Below, one piece after another: positions 11,854-21,548 of a stretch of 64,000 nucleotides of DNA. Source of the DNA: Herpomyces periplanetae. Lineage: Eukaryota > Ascomycota > Laboulbeniomycetes > Herpomycetales > Herpomycetaceae. The first letter of the stretch is position 1, and each line of letters starts with the position of its first letter. Location of the stretch: NCBI GenBank assembly GCA_009733715.1, contig WMKJ01000041.1:41126-105125 (forward strand). The letters are read 5' to 3'. The notes under the pieces are model-generated. The model made no database searches. It was not told the origin of the DNA and saw only the letters and a list, made by a program, of their open reading frames with translations. A program made the translations under genes and the position numbers.

Positions 11854-14236
11854 ATGAACACCACCTCTTCTCGTTGTATTACAACTCACAGAATACCTCT
11901 GGCTCCCGTCCCAAGCGCTGCTAATTCTCCAGTTCGTCCTTCTCTAACCTTTTCCAAACGCTTGCGTACCGATGCAGGTAATCCCTCTAGCGAAGTGTTA
12001 CTTAATCAACCTCCCCCCAAAAAATCTCAGACCATTCAAATCGATGATGATAACACTTCATCCAAGATAGCAGCCTCCGCTCCCCTTGCCGGTTCCAGTA
12101 TTCTTTTAAATCGTCGTGCCAATATCCTATCCCAATCTGCCTCTTTACAAAAAAAAATAGACTCCTCTCGAGATGATACCAAACAAAATCCTGCTAAATC
12201 CCCAGATAAGTCTGCCCAGAATGCCCATGAAAGCAGTCTTGAAAGTATCAGGCACTGGCAACGACACTATCGCAAAGCCTTTCCTCACTTTGTCTTCTAC
12301 TTTGAAAATATCCCAGATAATGCTAGGGCAAAACTTTCCCGTCAACTTCAAATCTTAGGCTCCGTAAGTAATTTCCTGTTCATATTTTCTCCATCAATTT
12401 CATTAGGCCTTTTTTGGCTAATTTATGCCTATTTTCTTCCTTAATCACACATACAGCGAGAAGAAAAATTCTTCTCAAAGGCCGTTACTCATGTCATTAC
12501 AGTTCGACCTATCCCACCCTCCCAGCAAAACTCAAATTCCGCAGCTAGTCGTATCCTTAACAGTGGATGTACATGGAATGGTCAATCATCAAACCAAAAT
12601 CTTCGTTCACAAGTAGCACAAACCCAGAGGAAAAATGTTTGCGATTCTAACAATGAGGGTGAAGTAAAGTACGTAAACCAAACTAGACTTTGTTAATCAT
12701 TTCTTCCGATATCTTCATAATACTCTACTTTTATCGTACGAATAATACTCTCTAACATTTTAATATAGATGTGCTGTAGATGATGCTCGTCGCTCAGCTT
12801 CAAATTCTGTGGATATCTTGCAAAAAGCTCAAGACTTGGGAATCAAAATGTGGGCTCTGGAAAAAGTACAACGAATGATGACTACAATGTTTGATACGGA
12901 TACCGGTGAACAAGTTATCATGCCCAGTGAGTCCAGGAGGGTTGCTGGAGTACACGACATATGTAAACCTGAAGGTCGAAGCGCCGATTTATCAAGGTTG
13001 CTTCAGAACGAGAAAATATTAGCTCCCTTTGACAATTGCTACATTGAAAATTCTAGTTCTATGATATCTTTACGAGGCTATTACATTTATGTACATGACC
13101 AGGACGAAAAAACGCGGCCAATAATGGTTCGAGATTATCCCAAAACTTCCAATTTCACAGAGGGAAAGTGGCCTCAATTTCGCACTTCATCTTTTGGTAG
13201 ATGCCCTTTTGTTGAATCGGGTGATCGTCGTGTAAAAAAGTGTGAAGTAGGCCGGAAAATTGAGAAGGAAGTGCGCGAATCGCAAGGTTTACAAACAACG
13301 GCCGTTGAAGGTGGTTCCGCCTCAGTATCCTCTCGCACAAGGTCAGCAGTTGCGGAAACAGCTAAACGCCGTTTGTTAATCGATGGCACGGAAAAATATG
13401 TGCTTAGAGAAAATAATAATTTGGCGAAGCGTTCGCAATCTTTAGTTGGTGGTGCACCGACAGAAAAGAGAATTATGGAGAAAAATATTTTACTAGTTAA
13501 AGGTTCAGTGTCAGGTACAGTTAGCGTGGCGAATACTGAACAATCCATTTTGGATACGTTTCATAGTCAAAATTTGACGTCCAACTTATCTTCAAGGCAT
13601 GTTACAGGAGAACCAATTGCATCAGGAATTCAGCCGTCAAACGTAACATCGAATATCAGGTCACAAATTGTGTCATCTATGGCAGATGGCACTAAGTGTG
13701 TTGCAGGGATGAGTAAACAAGTCCAACAGTTACAGAGAAAAGTTCTTGCGAGGAATTCTGGCGGGAAAGGAGGTGGTGGTTTAATAGAAGATGGGGAGAA
13801 AGTAGGACAGAGTAATTCATCTTCTGTAGTACTAGATAATCCTACTACGCTGTCAAATGCTGGGGCTACTGGTGGTGAGGTTACGAATCGAAATACAAAA
13901 CGTAAAGCACAAGAGATGCTGGGACATTTAGTTGAAGAAGTGAATACTCAGGAACCTGAACTAGCCCGGCGTTCATTATCAAGGAAAAAAAGAAATATCG
14001 AACGGGAAGCACGACCAGGTTATTGCGAGAATTGTCGGGATAAGTTTAACGATTTTTATGCGGTAAGTTGAGGAGAAATTATTGTTAGACGTGAAGCGAT
14101 ATGCGATACTAATGAGAGTTACACCATTCTACTTTAGCATATATTATCACGAAAACATCGTAAATTTGCCGTTAATAAGGATAACTGGAAGGCGTTGGAT
14201 AAGTTGTTGTTTACATTACAGGAAAAAGGTGGTTAA
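11854..14236 (+). CDS. DBF4: DBF4/Dfp1, regulatory subunit of the Cdc7 kinase
   Basis: The Dbf4-dependent kinase phosphorylates MCM helicase subunits to fire replication origins; Dbf4 activates Cdc7 and targets it. Four exons are inferred: 11854-12363, 12457-12668, 12769-14062 and 14138-14236, about 704 residues. The N-terminal 130 residues look disordered. About 131-190 fit the BRCT-like motif N (HWQRHYRKAFPHFVFYF, VTHVITVR). Residue 255 on has DILQKAQDLGIKMW. Motif M lies at about 326-385 (CYIENSSS, RPIMVRDYP). The C-terminal CCHH zinc finger (C660, C663, H673, H679) is split by the last intron, which supports that intron since the unspliced frame loses both histidines. The central region (about 400-640) is low-complexity and increasingly purine-rich in its codons. 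Confidence 0.88.
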
Positions 14237-15091
14237 GGTGAAAAAACTTGGTGTTAAATTAGGCGAAAGGTTTAAATGTTCAAATACGACGAATATTTGA
14301 GAAATCCTTTATCCGGTAGAAGAGCAGGTGAGGTGATTGAGAGGAAAATTCAGAGTATGGAGTCAAAAGAGACTAAATAGATCTGTGATAGAGTTTATTT
14401 GGGGTTAAGAAAGCTTAAGTAACAATAGCGATTGAAACCATGGTTAATCCCAATCCATTGAATTTGCAGAACCTAATTACCTTAGGTTATGATACGGGAT
14501 GCGGTTATACAAACATGGGGAGGATATTGGATTTTATGTTCCTCTGAGTTGAAAGGGATATGGAGTGATGAAAGATTCGATGAAGTAAGCCGCTCCGATA
14601 AATGGGCGATTGGCTAGGCTTAGGTAGACATTGGGTATGGCATATCAAGGCGCACAATTTTAAGCAGAAGGTAGACGGTTTGGGCCAGTGAATTAAATGA
14701 GAATCCGATTTTTAATATAATAAGAACGGGACTCGTTTTGGGCGGGATTTTTCAGGTGGAAACGTGCAGTTTAAGCATTTCAATTTTAACCGAACTATTC
14801 GAGTCAAGAGCACGTTCGCGTTTGATGAATTTACGATGATTTTATCGTAAAGCAAAACAAACGAAAAATAGGAAGAGGAGGGGGGTATTTTCAAGAGGGA
14901 TCATTCCGGAGTCAGTCAAAATTTTAAGTATTGGTTGTATTGTTCAACTGGCGCAGGTGTATTATTTTTGAAAGAATTTTGTATATTTCACTACGCGTAA
15001 GATTTTAATGTGTGAAATATATTGAACTCTTAGGGGATTTGAGAATCAACGAGTAAAGGGTTAACTTTATTTTAAAGGGAACTGTGTTACG
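14237..15091. other. Non-coding interval between DBF4 and ATG12
   Basis: No gene is seen. The + strand is mostly G/A-rich until about 14900. It should contain the DBF4 3' end and the ATG12 promoter. Confidence 0.5.
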
Positions 15092-15499
15092 ATGGATGAT
15101 AATTCTGCAGGTTCGGCAACGGAAAAGATCACGTTGCGATTTCAAGCTATGGGCAGCGCGCCGGTTTTGCAACAAAAAATGTTTAAAATAAGTGCAAAAG
15201 CAACGTGGGCAAGTGTTGTAATAGCTTTACGCAGAAAGTTGAATTTAGCATCAACCGAAAATTTATCCTGTTATGTTAACTCGTTGTTTACGCCGGATTT
15301 AAATTGCGAAGTTGGCAATATTTGGTCGGTATGTAGACAGCTTTAGGAATAGTTGACCACAAAAGGTTGAGTGGTATGGAATTATGGGAGGGAAGAAGGG
15401 AGGAAAGGTTATATCAGTTTGCTTATTTGTTATTTTCAGTGTTTTAAAATACAGGACGAATTGGTTATTTCGTACTCGTTAACGCCGGCATTTGGATGA
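15092..15499 (+). CDS. ATG12: ATG12, ubiquitin-like autophagy modifier
   Basis: ATG12 is conjugated to ATG5 through its C-terminal glycine and is needed for ATG8 lipidation in autophagosome formation. Two exons are inferred: 15092-15328 and 15440-15499, giving 98 residues. The N-terminal part shows KITLRFQAMGSAP, KMFKISAK and VVIALRRKL, typical of the ubiquitin-like fold. Exon 2 encodes DELVISYSLTPAFG and ends in the required terminal Gly, preceded by Phe as in the yeast protein. The N-terminal extension before the fold is very short (about 11 residues), so an upstream exon cannot be excluded. The stop lies 39 bp from the convergent panB stop. Confidence 0.87.
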
Positions 15500-15538
15500 G
15501 GATTAACGAGAGCGGAAGAGGAGACAGGATGACTGGGG

Positions 15539-16597
15539 TTAAGGAGTATTTTTGTTTAGAAGGGATTTGAATGCTTCCAACTCTTCTACTGGCATGGAAT
15601 ATTCGTGCAGTTTACCAGGAAATTTAGTCGTCTTCACATCATCACAATACTGTCGAATTGCTTCCACACTTTTTTCCCATAAATTTTCATATTGTCGGAC
15701 AAATTTAGGAACTTTTTGACCAGTTGTAGTATATCCGAGTAAATCGTTTTGTACGAGAACTTGACCCGAACACATATTTCCTGCACCGATTCCAATGGTA
15801 GGAACACTTAATCTCTTAGTGATAATTTCACCTACGGGAGCCGGTACAGCTTCAATGACCACTGCAAATACGCCAGCATCCTGTATAGCCAGTGCATCAT
15901 TCAAAATTTTCATGGCTGAAGTGGCAGATTTACCTTGAACTTTAAAACCGCCTGTTGCGTTAATGCGTTGTGGAGTTAGACCAATGTGGCCGCAGACAGG
16001 AATGCCGATTTTGACGATGCGTTTAATAGTTTCGCACATCTCTTCTCCACCTTCTAGCTTTACACTGTCCATTCTACCTTGTTTGATGTAGCATAGAGCA
16101 GAAGCTACAGCTTGTTCACTAGATATTTCATATGAACCCACGGGTAAATCGCCCACCAGAAGTGCCCGTCGACTGCCCCGGGCTACGGATCGGCAGTGCA
16201 TGATCATTTCATCCAAGCTAACTTCACTTGTATCTTGATAACCCATTGATACCATTGCAAGGCTATCGCCTACGAAAATAATATCGACACCTGCGGTATC
16301 AGCCGCACTAGCCGATGGAAAGTCGTGTGCTGTTATTACACTGATGGGTATTTTTTTCGTGTATAAGTCGTGAATATCTGGTAGGCCTAACTTTTTAGAT
16401 TTACCTAGGTTTGGTGATGAGTGTGATGAATACGTCAATTTAGGTGTAAGATGACTTTGTCGTAGTATGGGGGATTTATTATATAAATATGATAAGTAAC
16501 GGGTGTATAGAATAGTTTTTCGATGTAGAAATGTTTTGCGTACGGAAAAGGTTAGGGTAGAGTGATGTAATAGTGAAGAAGTAGAGTGATGGTACAT
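15539..16597 (-). CDS. PAN6: Ketopantoate hydroxymethyltransferase (PanB)
   Basis: PanB transfers a hydroxymethyl group from methylenetetrahydrofolate to 2-oxoisovalerate, making ketopantoate for pantothenate and CoA. One exon; the frame stays open to 16729, but the Met at 16597 is preferred (352 residues), leaving a Ser/Arg-rich leader that may target mitochondria. Using that start, the TIM barrel begins near residue 75. It has IFVGDSLAMV with the metal-binding Asp at about 111, SVKLEGG, CGHIGLTPQ, the catalytic Glu in VIEAVP at about 249, and TIGIGAG. The usual start uncertainty applies: the longer 396-residue form is possible. PAN6 is the yeast name; the filamentous-fungal name is panB. 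Confidence 0.93.
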   Translation of the reverse strand: MYHHSTSSLLHHSTLTFSVRKTFLHRKTILYTRYLSYLYNKSPILRQSHLTPKLTYSSHSSPNLGKSKKLGLPDIHDLYTKKIPISVITAHDFPSASAADTAGVDIIFVGDSLAMVSMGYQDTSEVSLDEMIMHCRSVARGSRRALLVGDLPVGSYEISSEQAVASALCYIKQGRMDSVKLEGGEEMCETIKRIVKIGIPVCGHIGLTPQRINATGGFKVQGKSATSAMKILNDALAIQDAGVFAVVIEAVPAPVGEIITKRLSVPTIGIGAGNMCSGQVLVQNDLLGYTTTGQKVPKFVRQYENLWEKSVEAIRQYCDDVKTTKFPGKLHEYSMPVEELEAFKSLLNKNTP

Positions 16598-18443
16598 TGT
16601 GATGAATTCCCGATATAAATTTAAAGTGGTGTGAAGTAAAGTGTTGAAAATGTGTACAAGTGTAATAGCGAATTGACCATAAATGTTGATATTATGTTTT
16701 GATGTTGGTTTATTAGGTCTATATCGCACGGATTACTAACTGGTACCAGTATGTATGCGCATTATAGGTATTGGGGGAAGGGCGGAGGGATGGAGGGAAA
16801 CATACCGAATTATGTTGTACATGATGAGACGTGAGGGTTGAATGAGAATAAGCCTGATGGTGAAGTGGGCAGTGTACGATAATTTATTGTGTATGAATAT
16901 ACGATTTATTTGCCTGGTATATAGTGATAATCAAGGTAATTCCATTACTGGTTAAATTTATCTGGTATGAGGAAAATGTATGATTACGCTAATAACGACC
17001 TGTTCAACTCGCCAGGGAACTTACATGATGGTTTTAAATCACTCTTTACCATTATAATTTGAACGACTAAAACTTGTAGTGAACGTATACCAGGAGTAGA
17101 TGAGAAGTTAGTTGACTGAATTATTGGAGAAATATATCCCCAGTACTATCGCGGGGCATTTATTCAATTAATCAAGCAGGGAAGCCAAACAAGCCCAAAC
17201 CTACAGCTGAGGCGGGCTGCGCCACACCTCTCACGTGCACCTTCTGCACTGCCTCGTTCCTGCTGCCCGGCTGCAGAAGCTCTGCGTCGTGCCTTCCTAT
17301 TTCGGACAGACCTCAACCGCGCTGCTTTTTCCCGTGACGCACTCTGATTTTTGCCTTGGGCGTGGTGGGCTTATATCCGAGCCGGCTCTTCATCTTCCGG
17401 CCTATATAATAGATCCCTCCCCTCCCTCTCCTCCCCACATCGCCAGTTTCATCTTATTCTTCCTTTTCTTTCCTCATTCCTTCAATCTCTTCCCCTCCTT
17501 GTCACTTTTTTATACACTTGTACCGACTCATTTTTCCTTCTCCTTCTCCTTCACTCTCTCTCTTCTTCTACCTCTAACTTCGTTTTCTTTTCCACCGTTC
17601 TTGTATCTTCCTCTCAAATTTGTTTCACTATACCCTCATTCCCAATCTCATACACTCTATCACTCGAATTGCTTTTACTGCGTTGCCTTTGTCCACTTGC
17701 AATTATCTAGCCCCCCTCCTCCCCCCCATCTCCTCATCTTGTTCTTCCAACACCACCACGCTACCTTCTCCCCTACACACTAATTTTACCCATATTGCTT
17801 CATTGTGCGTTGTCACATCGGCGCTATCCACTTGCATCAAATTGTATCAGTTTGTCGCATGCGTGCGCATGCGCACATATACCTACACGTACACTTACAC
17901 TCACCCGCTACCAACTAACCCTTGTCCATTCCCCTCCCCCGGGTCTCCACACGTTACACCTTACTATATTTGTTATACTGTCATTCTTCACTCTTCCGTC
18001 TCCGCACTTACCATTCCTCCATATTTACATTTATTTATTCCTTTAGCAAGTTTTTTTCTTTTTCATCCTTCTCCAACGCTAACATCTCCAATTCATTCAT
18101 CCATTCCCTCTCCTACTTTCTTTATTTTACTGCCCTCCCTTTCTGTCGCCGCCCTCCTCTCCTTATTCTCCCTGTTATCTCGTATCCTCTTTCCATCTCT
18201 ATATACCTTCACCCACACGCATGTCACTTTACAACTGCATGTACACACTTTTGCACTCTTATACTCACTACCAAACCTCTCTTAACTTCTACTTCTTCAT
18301 TCTACTATTCGCTCATTGTTAGCTACCTATTCCCCATCTTCTCTATTTTTCCTTGTCGCCTTAATGCTATAAAAATCGTGCGTCTCCGCGTTTGCGTATA
18401 TCGTCATATTTACTCTTATTTTTCAATCAACTTCTCCCTAAAA
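16598..18443. promoter_or_regulatory. Divergent panB/UBC8 promoter region with purine-to-pyrimidine switch
   Basis: 16598-17170 is purine-rich on + (pyrimidine-rich for panB sense). From about 17250 to 18443 it becomes strongly C/T-rich on +. TCACGTGC lies at 17231-17238 and a TATATAAT box at 17403-17410, immediately followed by a CT block. Several overlapping long open frames here are low-complexity products of the C/T bias, with no domain, and are not annotated. Confidence 0.55.
17403..17410 (+). promoter_or_regulatory. Candidate TATA box of UBC8
   Basis: TATATAAT is followed within a few bases by a dense CT block, the usual fungal core-promoter arrangement. It is about 1 kb before the UBC8 start codon, implying either a long pyrimidine-rich leader or a leader intron. 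Confidence 0.4.
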
Positions 18444-20041
18444 ATGGCTAGCTCCAAGCGTCGCATGGAAACTGATGTAAGTTCTTCACTATTTAACCTT
18501 ATCCTTCTTTACTCTTCTCTTGCTCCTTCACTATCTTCTTTTCCTTTTATCACGCTAACCCAGTCGATACATAATCTTTATGATATTTCATTCAATAAAT
18601 CAAAGGTCATGAAGTTAGTAGTACTCCCTGCTCGATATCCGCTACCGCTCTGCGAGCGCATCGTTCGGGCACTACTTCTTGCCTGAAAAATATCCCCTTC
18701 CGCATTTTTTCCCATTATAGTGCTAATTATCAAACTTTTCCTTGATCGTAGGATGTACGCCTACCTCACTCTTATTTCAACTCCAAAAACCGTCTGCACC
18801 TTACTTTCTTGTGTTCGCCCTAATATTTCATCCCTTGTGTGAAAACCCTACTGATATATTCGGCTTGCTGGGCTTCCCGTGGTCTTTCCCAGGCTTATGA
18901 GCGATTACGATGTGGAACTCGTCGATGATAATAGTACGCATTTATTATTCCTCCGCGCAATACTTGCGTGTACCGATTAATTTTAAGAGTTCATTTGAAT
19001 GACTGACGGGCCTTTTTCAATCAGTGTCAGTACTAACCCTTCATATTACGTGCTAAGAACGCTTGTTGCTCTTGCATCAAGCCAGTTGGCTTACACTGAT
19101 GCCCCTTGCTTGTATGATCCAGTCAAGAGTTTTTCGTCTGCTTTAAAGGTCCTACAGAGAGTAAGCAAAACACGCCTGCACTTGTACTTAAACTTTTACC
19201 GAATTGTGTGCATCAAACCACTCAAAAAATAGTCCGTTAACATCACACCTTTATTATGAAGCTCCCTTTGAAGGGGGAACGTGGAAAGTTCACGTTGAAC
19301 TTCCCGACGAGTACCCGTACAAGAGTCCAAGTATTGGTTTTGTTAATCGGATATTTCATCCCAACATCGACGAATTGTACGTTTTCCATTTTCTTTCTGT
19401 CTGATCTTTTAGCCCAGGCGAGAGTTCGTGTATAAATTTCCTCTTGTCAGTTGGACAAGTATAATATTACGATTCCCACGTTAGGCTTGACTTCTACGAC
19501 CATGCATACTTATACGTTCACCACGTGCCGTTAATTAATGTTTATGTAGATCCGGATCGGTATGTCTTGACGTGATCAATCAGACGTGGTCGCCTATGTA
19601 TGATATGGTAAATATATTCGAAGTGTTTTTACCCCAGCTTTTGCGGTATCCCAATCCGACGGATCCGTTGAATGGAGAAGCTGCAGCATTGATGATGCGG
19701 GAGCCAAAGAATTACGAAACGAAAGTTAAAGGTGCGTACTTTAGAAGCTCTTAGTAAGAGGATTGAGATTGTGGAAGTGTATGCTTGTGTGCAAGCCAAT
19801 CTGTTCAAGTTTATTGGGAATTCTGGAGCTTAACTATCCATATATATATGAGTGATGATGATCGGTTAATTTACATTGGATAGAATACGTTCTCAAGTAT
19901 GCATCAAAGAGTGGGATTACCAAGTTAAAAGAGGAAGCTGAAGAAGATGATGAGATGAGCTCGGTTGGTACCTACAGTGATATAAAGGATGACGACGAAG
20001 ATGTTGGAATCGATGCAGACGAAGACATGGATAAAGATTGA
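18444..20041 (+). CDS. UBC8: UBC8 / UBE2H-type ubiquitin-conjugating enzyme E2
   Basis: The yeast orthologue is the E2 of the GID/CTLH ligase that degrades gluconeogenic enzymes. Seven exons are inferred: 18444-18476, 18606-18613, 18893-18933, 19128-19160, 19262-19376, 19550-19731 and 19884-20041, about 189 residues. Exon 2 is an 8-nt microexon needed to restore frame between KRRMETD and KLMSDYD. Conserved blocks include [29 protein letters not shown], the catalytic Cys in [11 protein letters not shown] (about C82), and PLNGEAAAL. The acidic C-tail (about 150-189) fits the family. The start of exon 4 is uncertain: using 19123 would give QEFFVCF, closer to yeast, but breaks phase with exon 3, so 19128 is listed; two or three residues may be missing. 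Confidence 0.87.
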
Positions 20042-21548
20042 GCGTAAAAAGCCACAGACCAATTTATTACTGCGATAGAACCCGTACGAATAACCCAGTA
20101 ATCAATTGACGAAGCAGGAGCAATTTATCTAGGATAATTATTCGTCAAAATTGAACTACCGATGAAAAGATCTGGCGTGGACCAATGACCGCAGTGGCCT
20201 TTGAATGATTTCCCTTGTATGCGACACTTGATTCATTTGCTGAGTGCCGGTAAGGATACGACAGGTAAAGGATCAGAAATACTAATAGATAGAAGAGTTG
20301 AACGCATATATGATGATGATGATGATGATAATAATGATAACTCGAAAGCACACACCGTTGGGACAATTTTCACTGTGGGTGTAGTTGAGTAAATTATTAT
20401 TTGTACGATAAATTAACAATTGCCACGCACGCAAACTTTGCACATATTTTAAGAATAACAAATATCGATTAGTTTAAATTGATAAACCCGAACAATCATG
20501 TGCTGCAGTTGTATAATATAATATTAATTAAACCCCCGTATACCACAAAGCAAAAGCATCATCCTATAACCACACCACAGCCAATCAATTCAACTCCAAG
20601 CACATACATCTGGATCAAAATCATCACGAAGCTGTTTCCACGCGCAAATTATTTCCAGATCACGTGACCATGGGGAAAGATTGGGGCTGGACGGGAGTTT
20701 AAGTGGAAGAGGAATATAATTAAAGCCGAAATTTAGCTTATACTAATGATTTCCAAGTCGTGGATTATATCAATTCTATTGGATAACTTTTCTCGTCAAT
20801 TTCCCCCCCCACTCCGCTTCATTCTCCTTCATTCCTCCTTATTCTCCCTCCCCTCCCCTCGCCCCCAACCTAGTACCAACCACTGCCACAAGCTATCTCC
20901 ACACAAGCCCTATTAGCACCGCCTCGCAGATGACTCAGGCTGAACACGTGAGACGCAGGTGACTTTGTAATGACGCGCGCGGCGGAAAGACGAAAGGCGA
21001 CAGAAAATTTTTTGTTTCTTTTTTTTTTGCAAAATCTCATAAACGGGAAAAGTCAACATCACGACAACCGTTCCATGATTGCATCGTTCTCATATGGTTT
21101 GTTCGCTTGTACGTTCACGTTAATTTTTGGGCGTATGTACGTTTCGCTTGTTAGGGTTATACACCAATTTTGTGTGTACGCGTATAAATTTTACGTTTAC
21201 ATTAACCCACATCAACGGGTTTGGCAGGCAAGCAAGCTAACATTCTTTTGCGTACATACACGTTAACACGGTACACTTGTGTTCAACGATTCGATCGCGT
21301 TTTGCGTGATTCTTGCTTCAAAGTTTCTCATTAACACTTGAACACGCTTCTAGTTAGTGTGACTTATTATCATATTTTGTTGGTGGTAGCTCTTTGTTCA
21401 GCCTAATCTAACATTCTTGTCTATTTTTTTTCTTATTTTCTAACAGTTTGATCCTTCTTTACTCTTCCGTTCTTCACCTTTCATACACACACACACACAC
21501 ACACACACACAAATTTAGTCTTTAATTTATTACCAAATTCATACCATC
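20042..21548. promoter_or_regulatory. Intergenic region and promoter of the DUF2433 gene
   Basis: 20042-20400 is the UBC8 3' flank and carries a GAT trinucleotide run at 20311-20339. Upstream of the next gene are TCACGTGA at 20660-20667, TGACTCA at 20931-20937, CACGTG at 20945-20950, a CCAAT at 20581-20585, and a C-rich block at 20800-20870. No gene is seen. Confidence 0.5.
21485..21511. repeat. (AC)n microsatellite in a 5' leader
   Basis: A pure AC run of about 27 bases that ends 37 bases before the start codon at 21549. Confidence 0.9.

Noticed and set aside
14712-14894. 60-residue - strand frame between DBF4 and ATG12
   Set aside because: No homology and purine/pyrimidine bias explains it.
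17235-18686. Several long overlapping + strand frames before UBC8
   Set aside because: Low-complexity Ser/Pro/Leu/Phe sequence in three frames at once, explained by C/T bias; no domain or codon signature.
20201-20392. 63-residue + strand frame with an Asp run
   Set aside because: Driven by a GAT repeat in the UBC8 3' flank; no homology.
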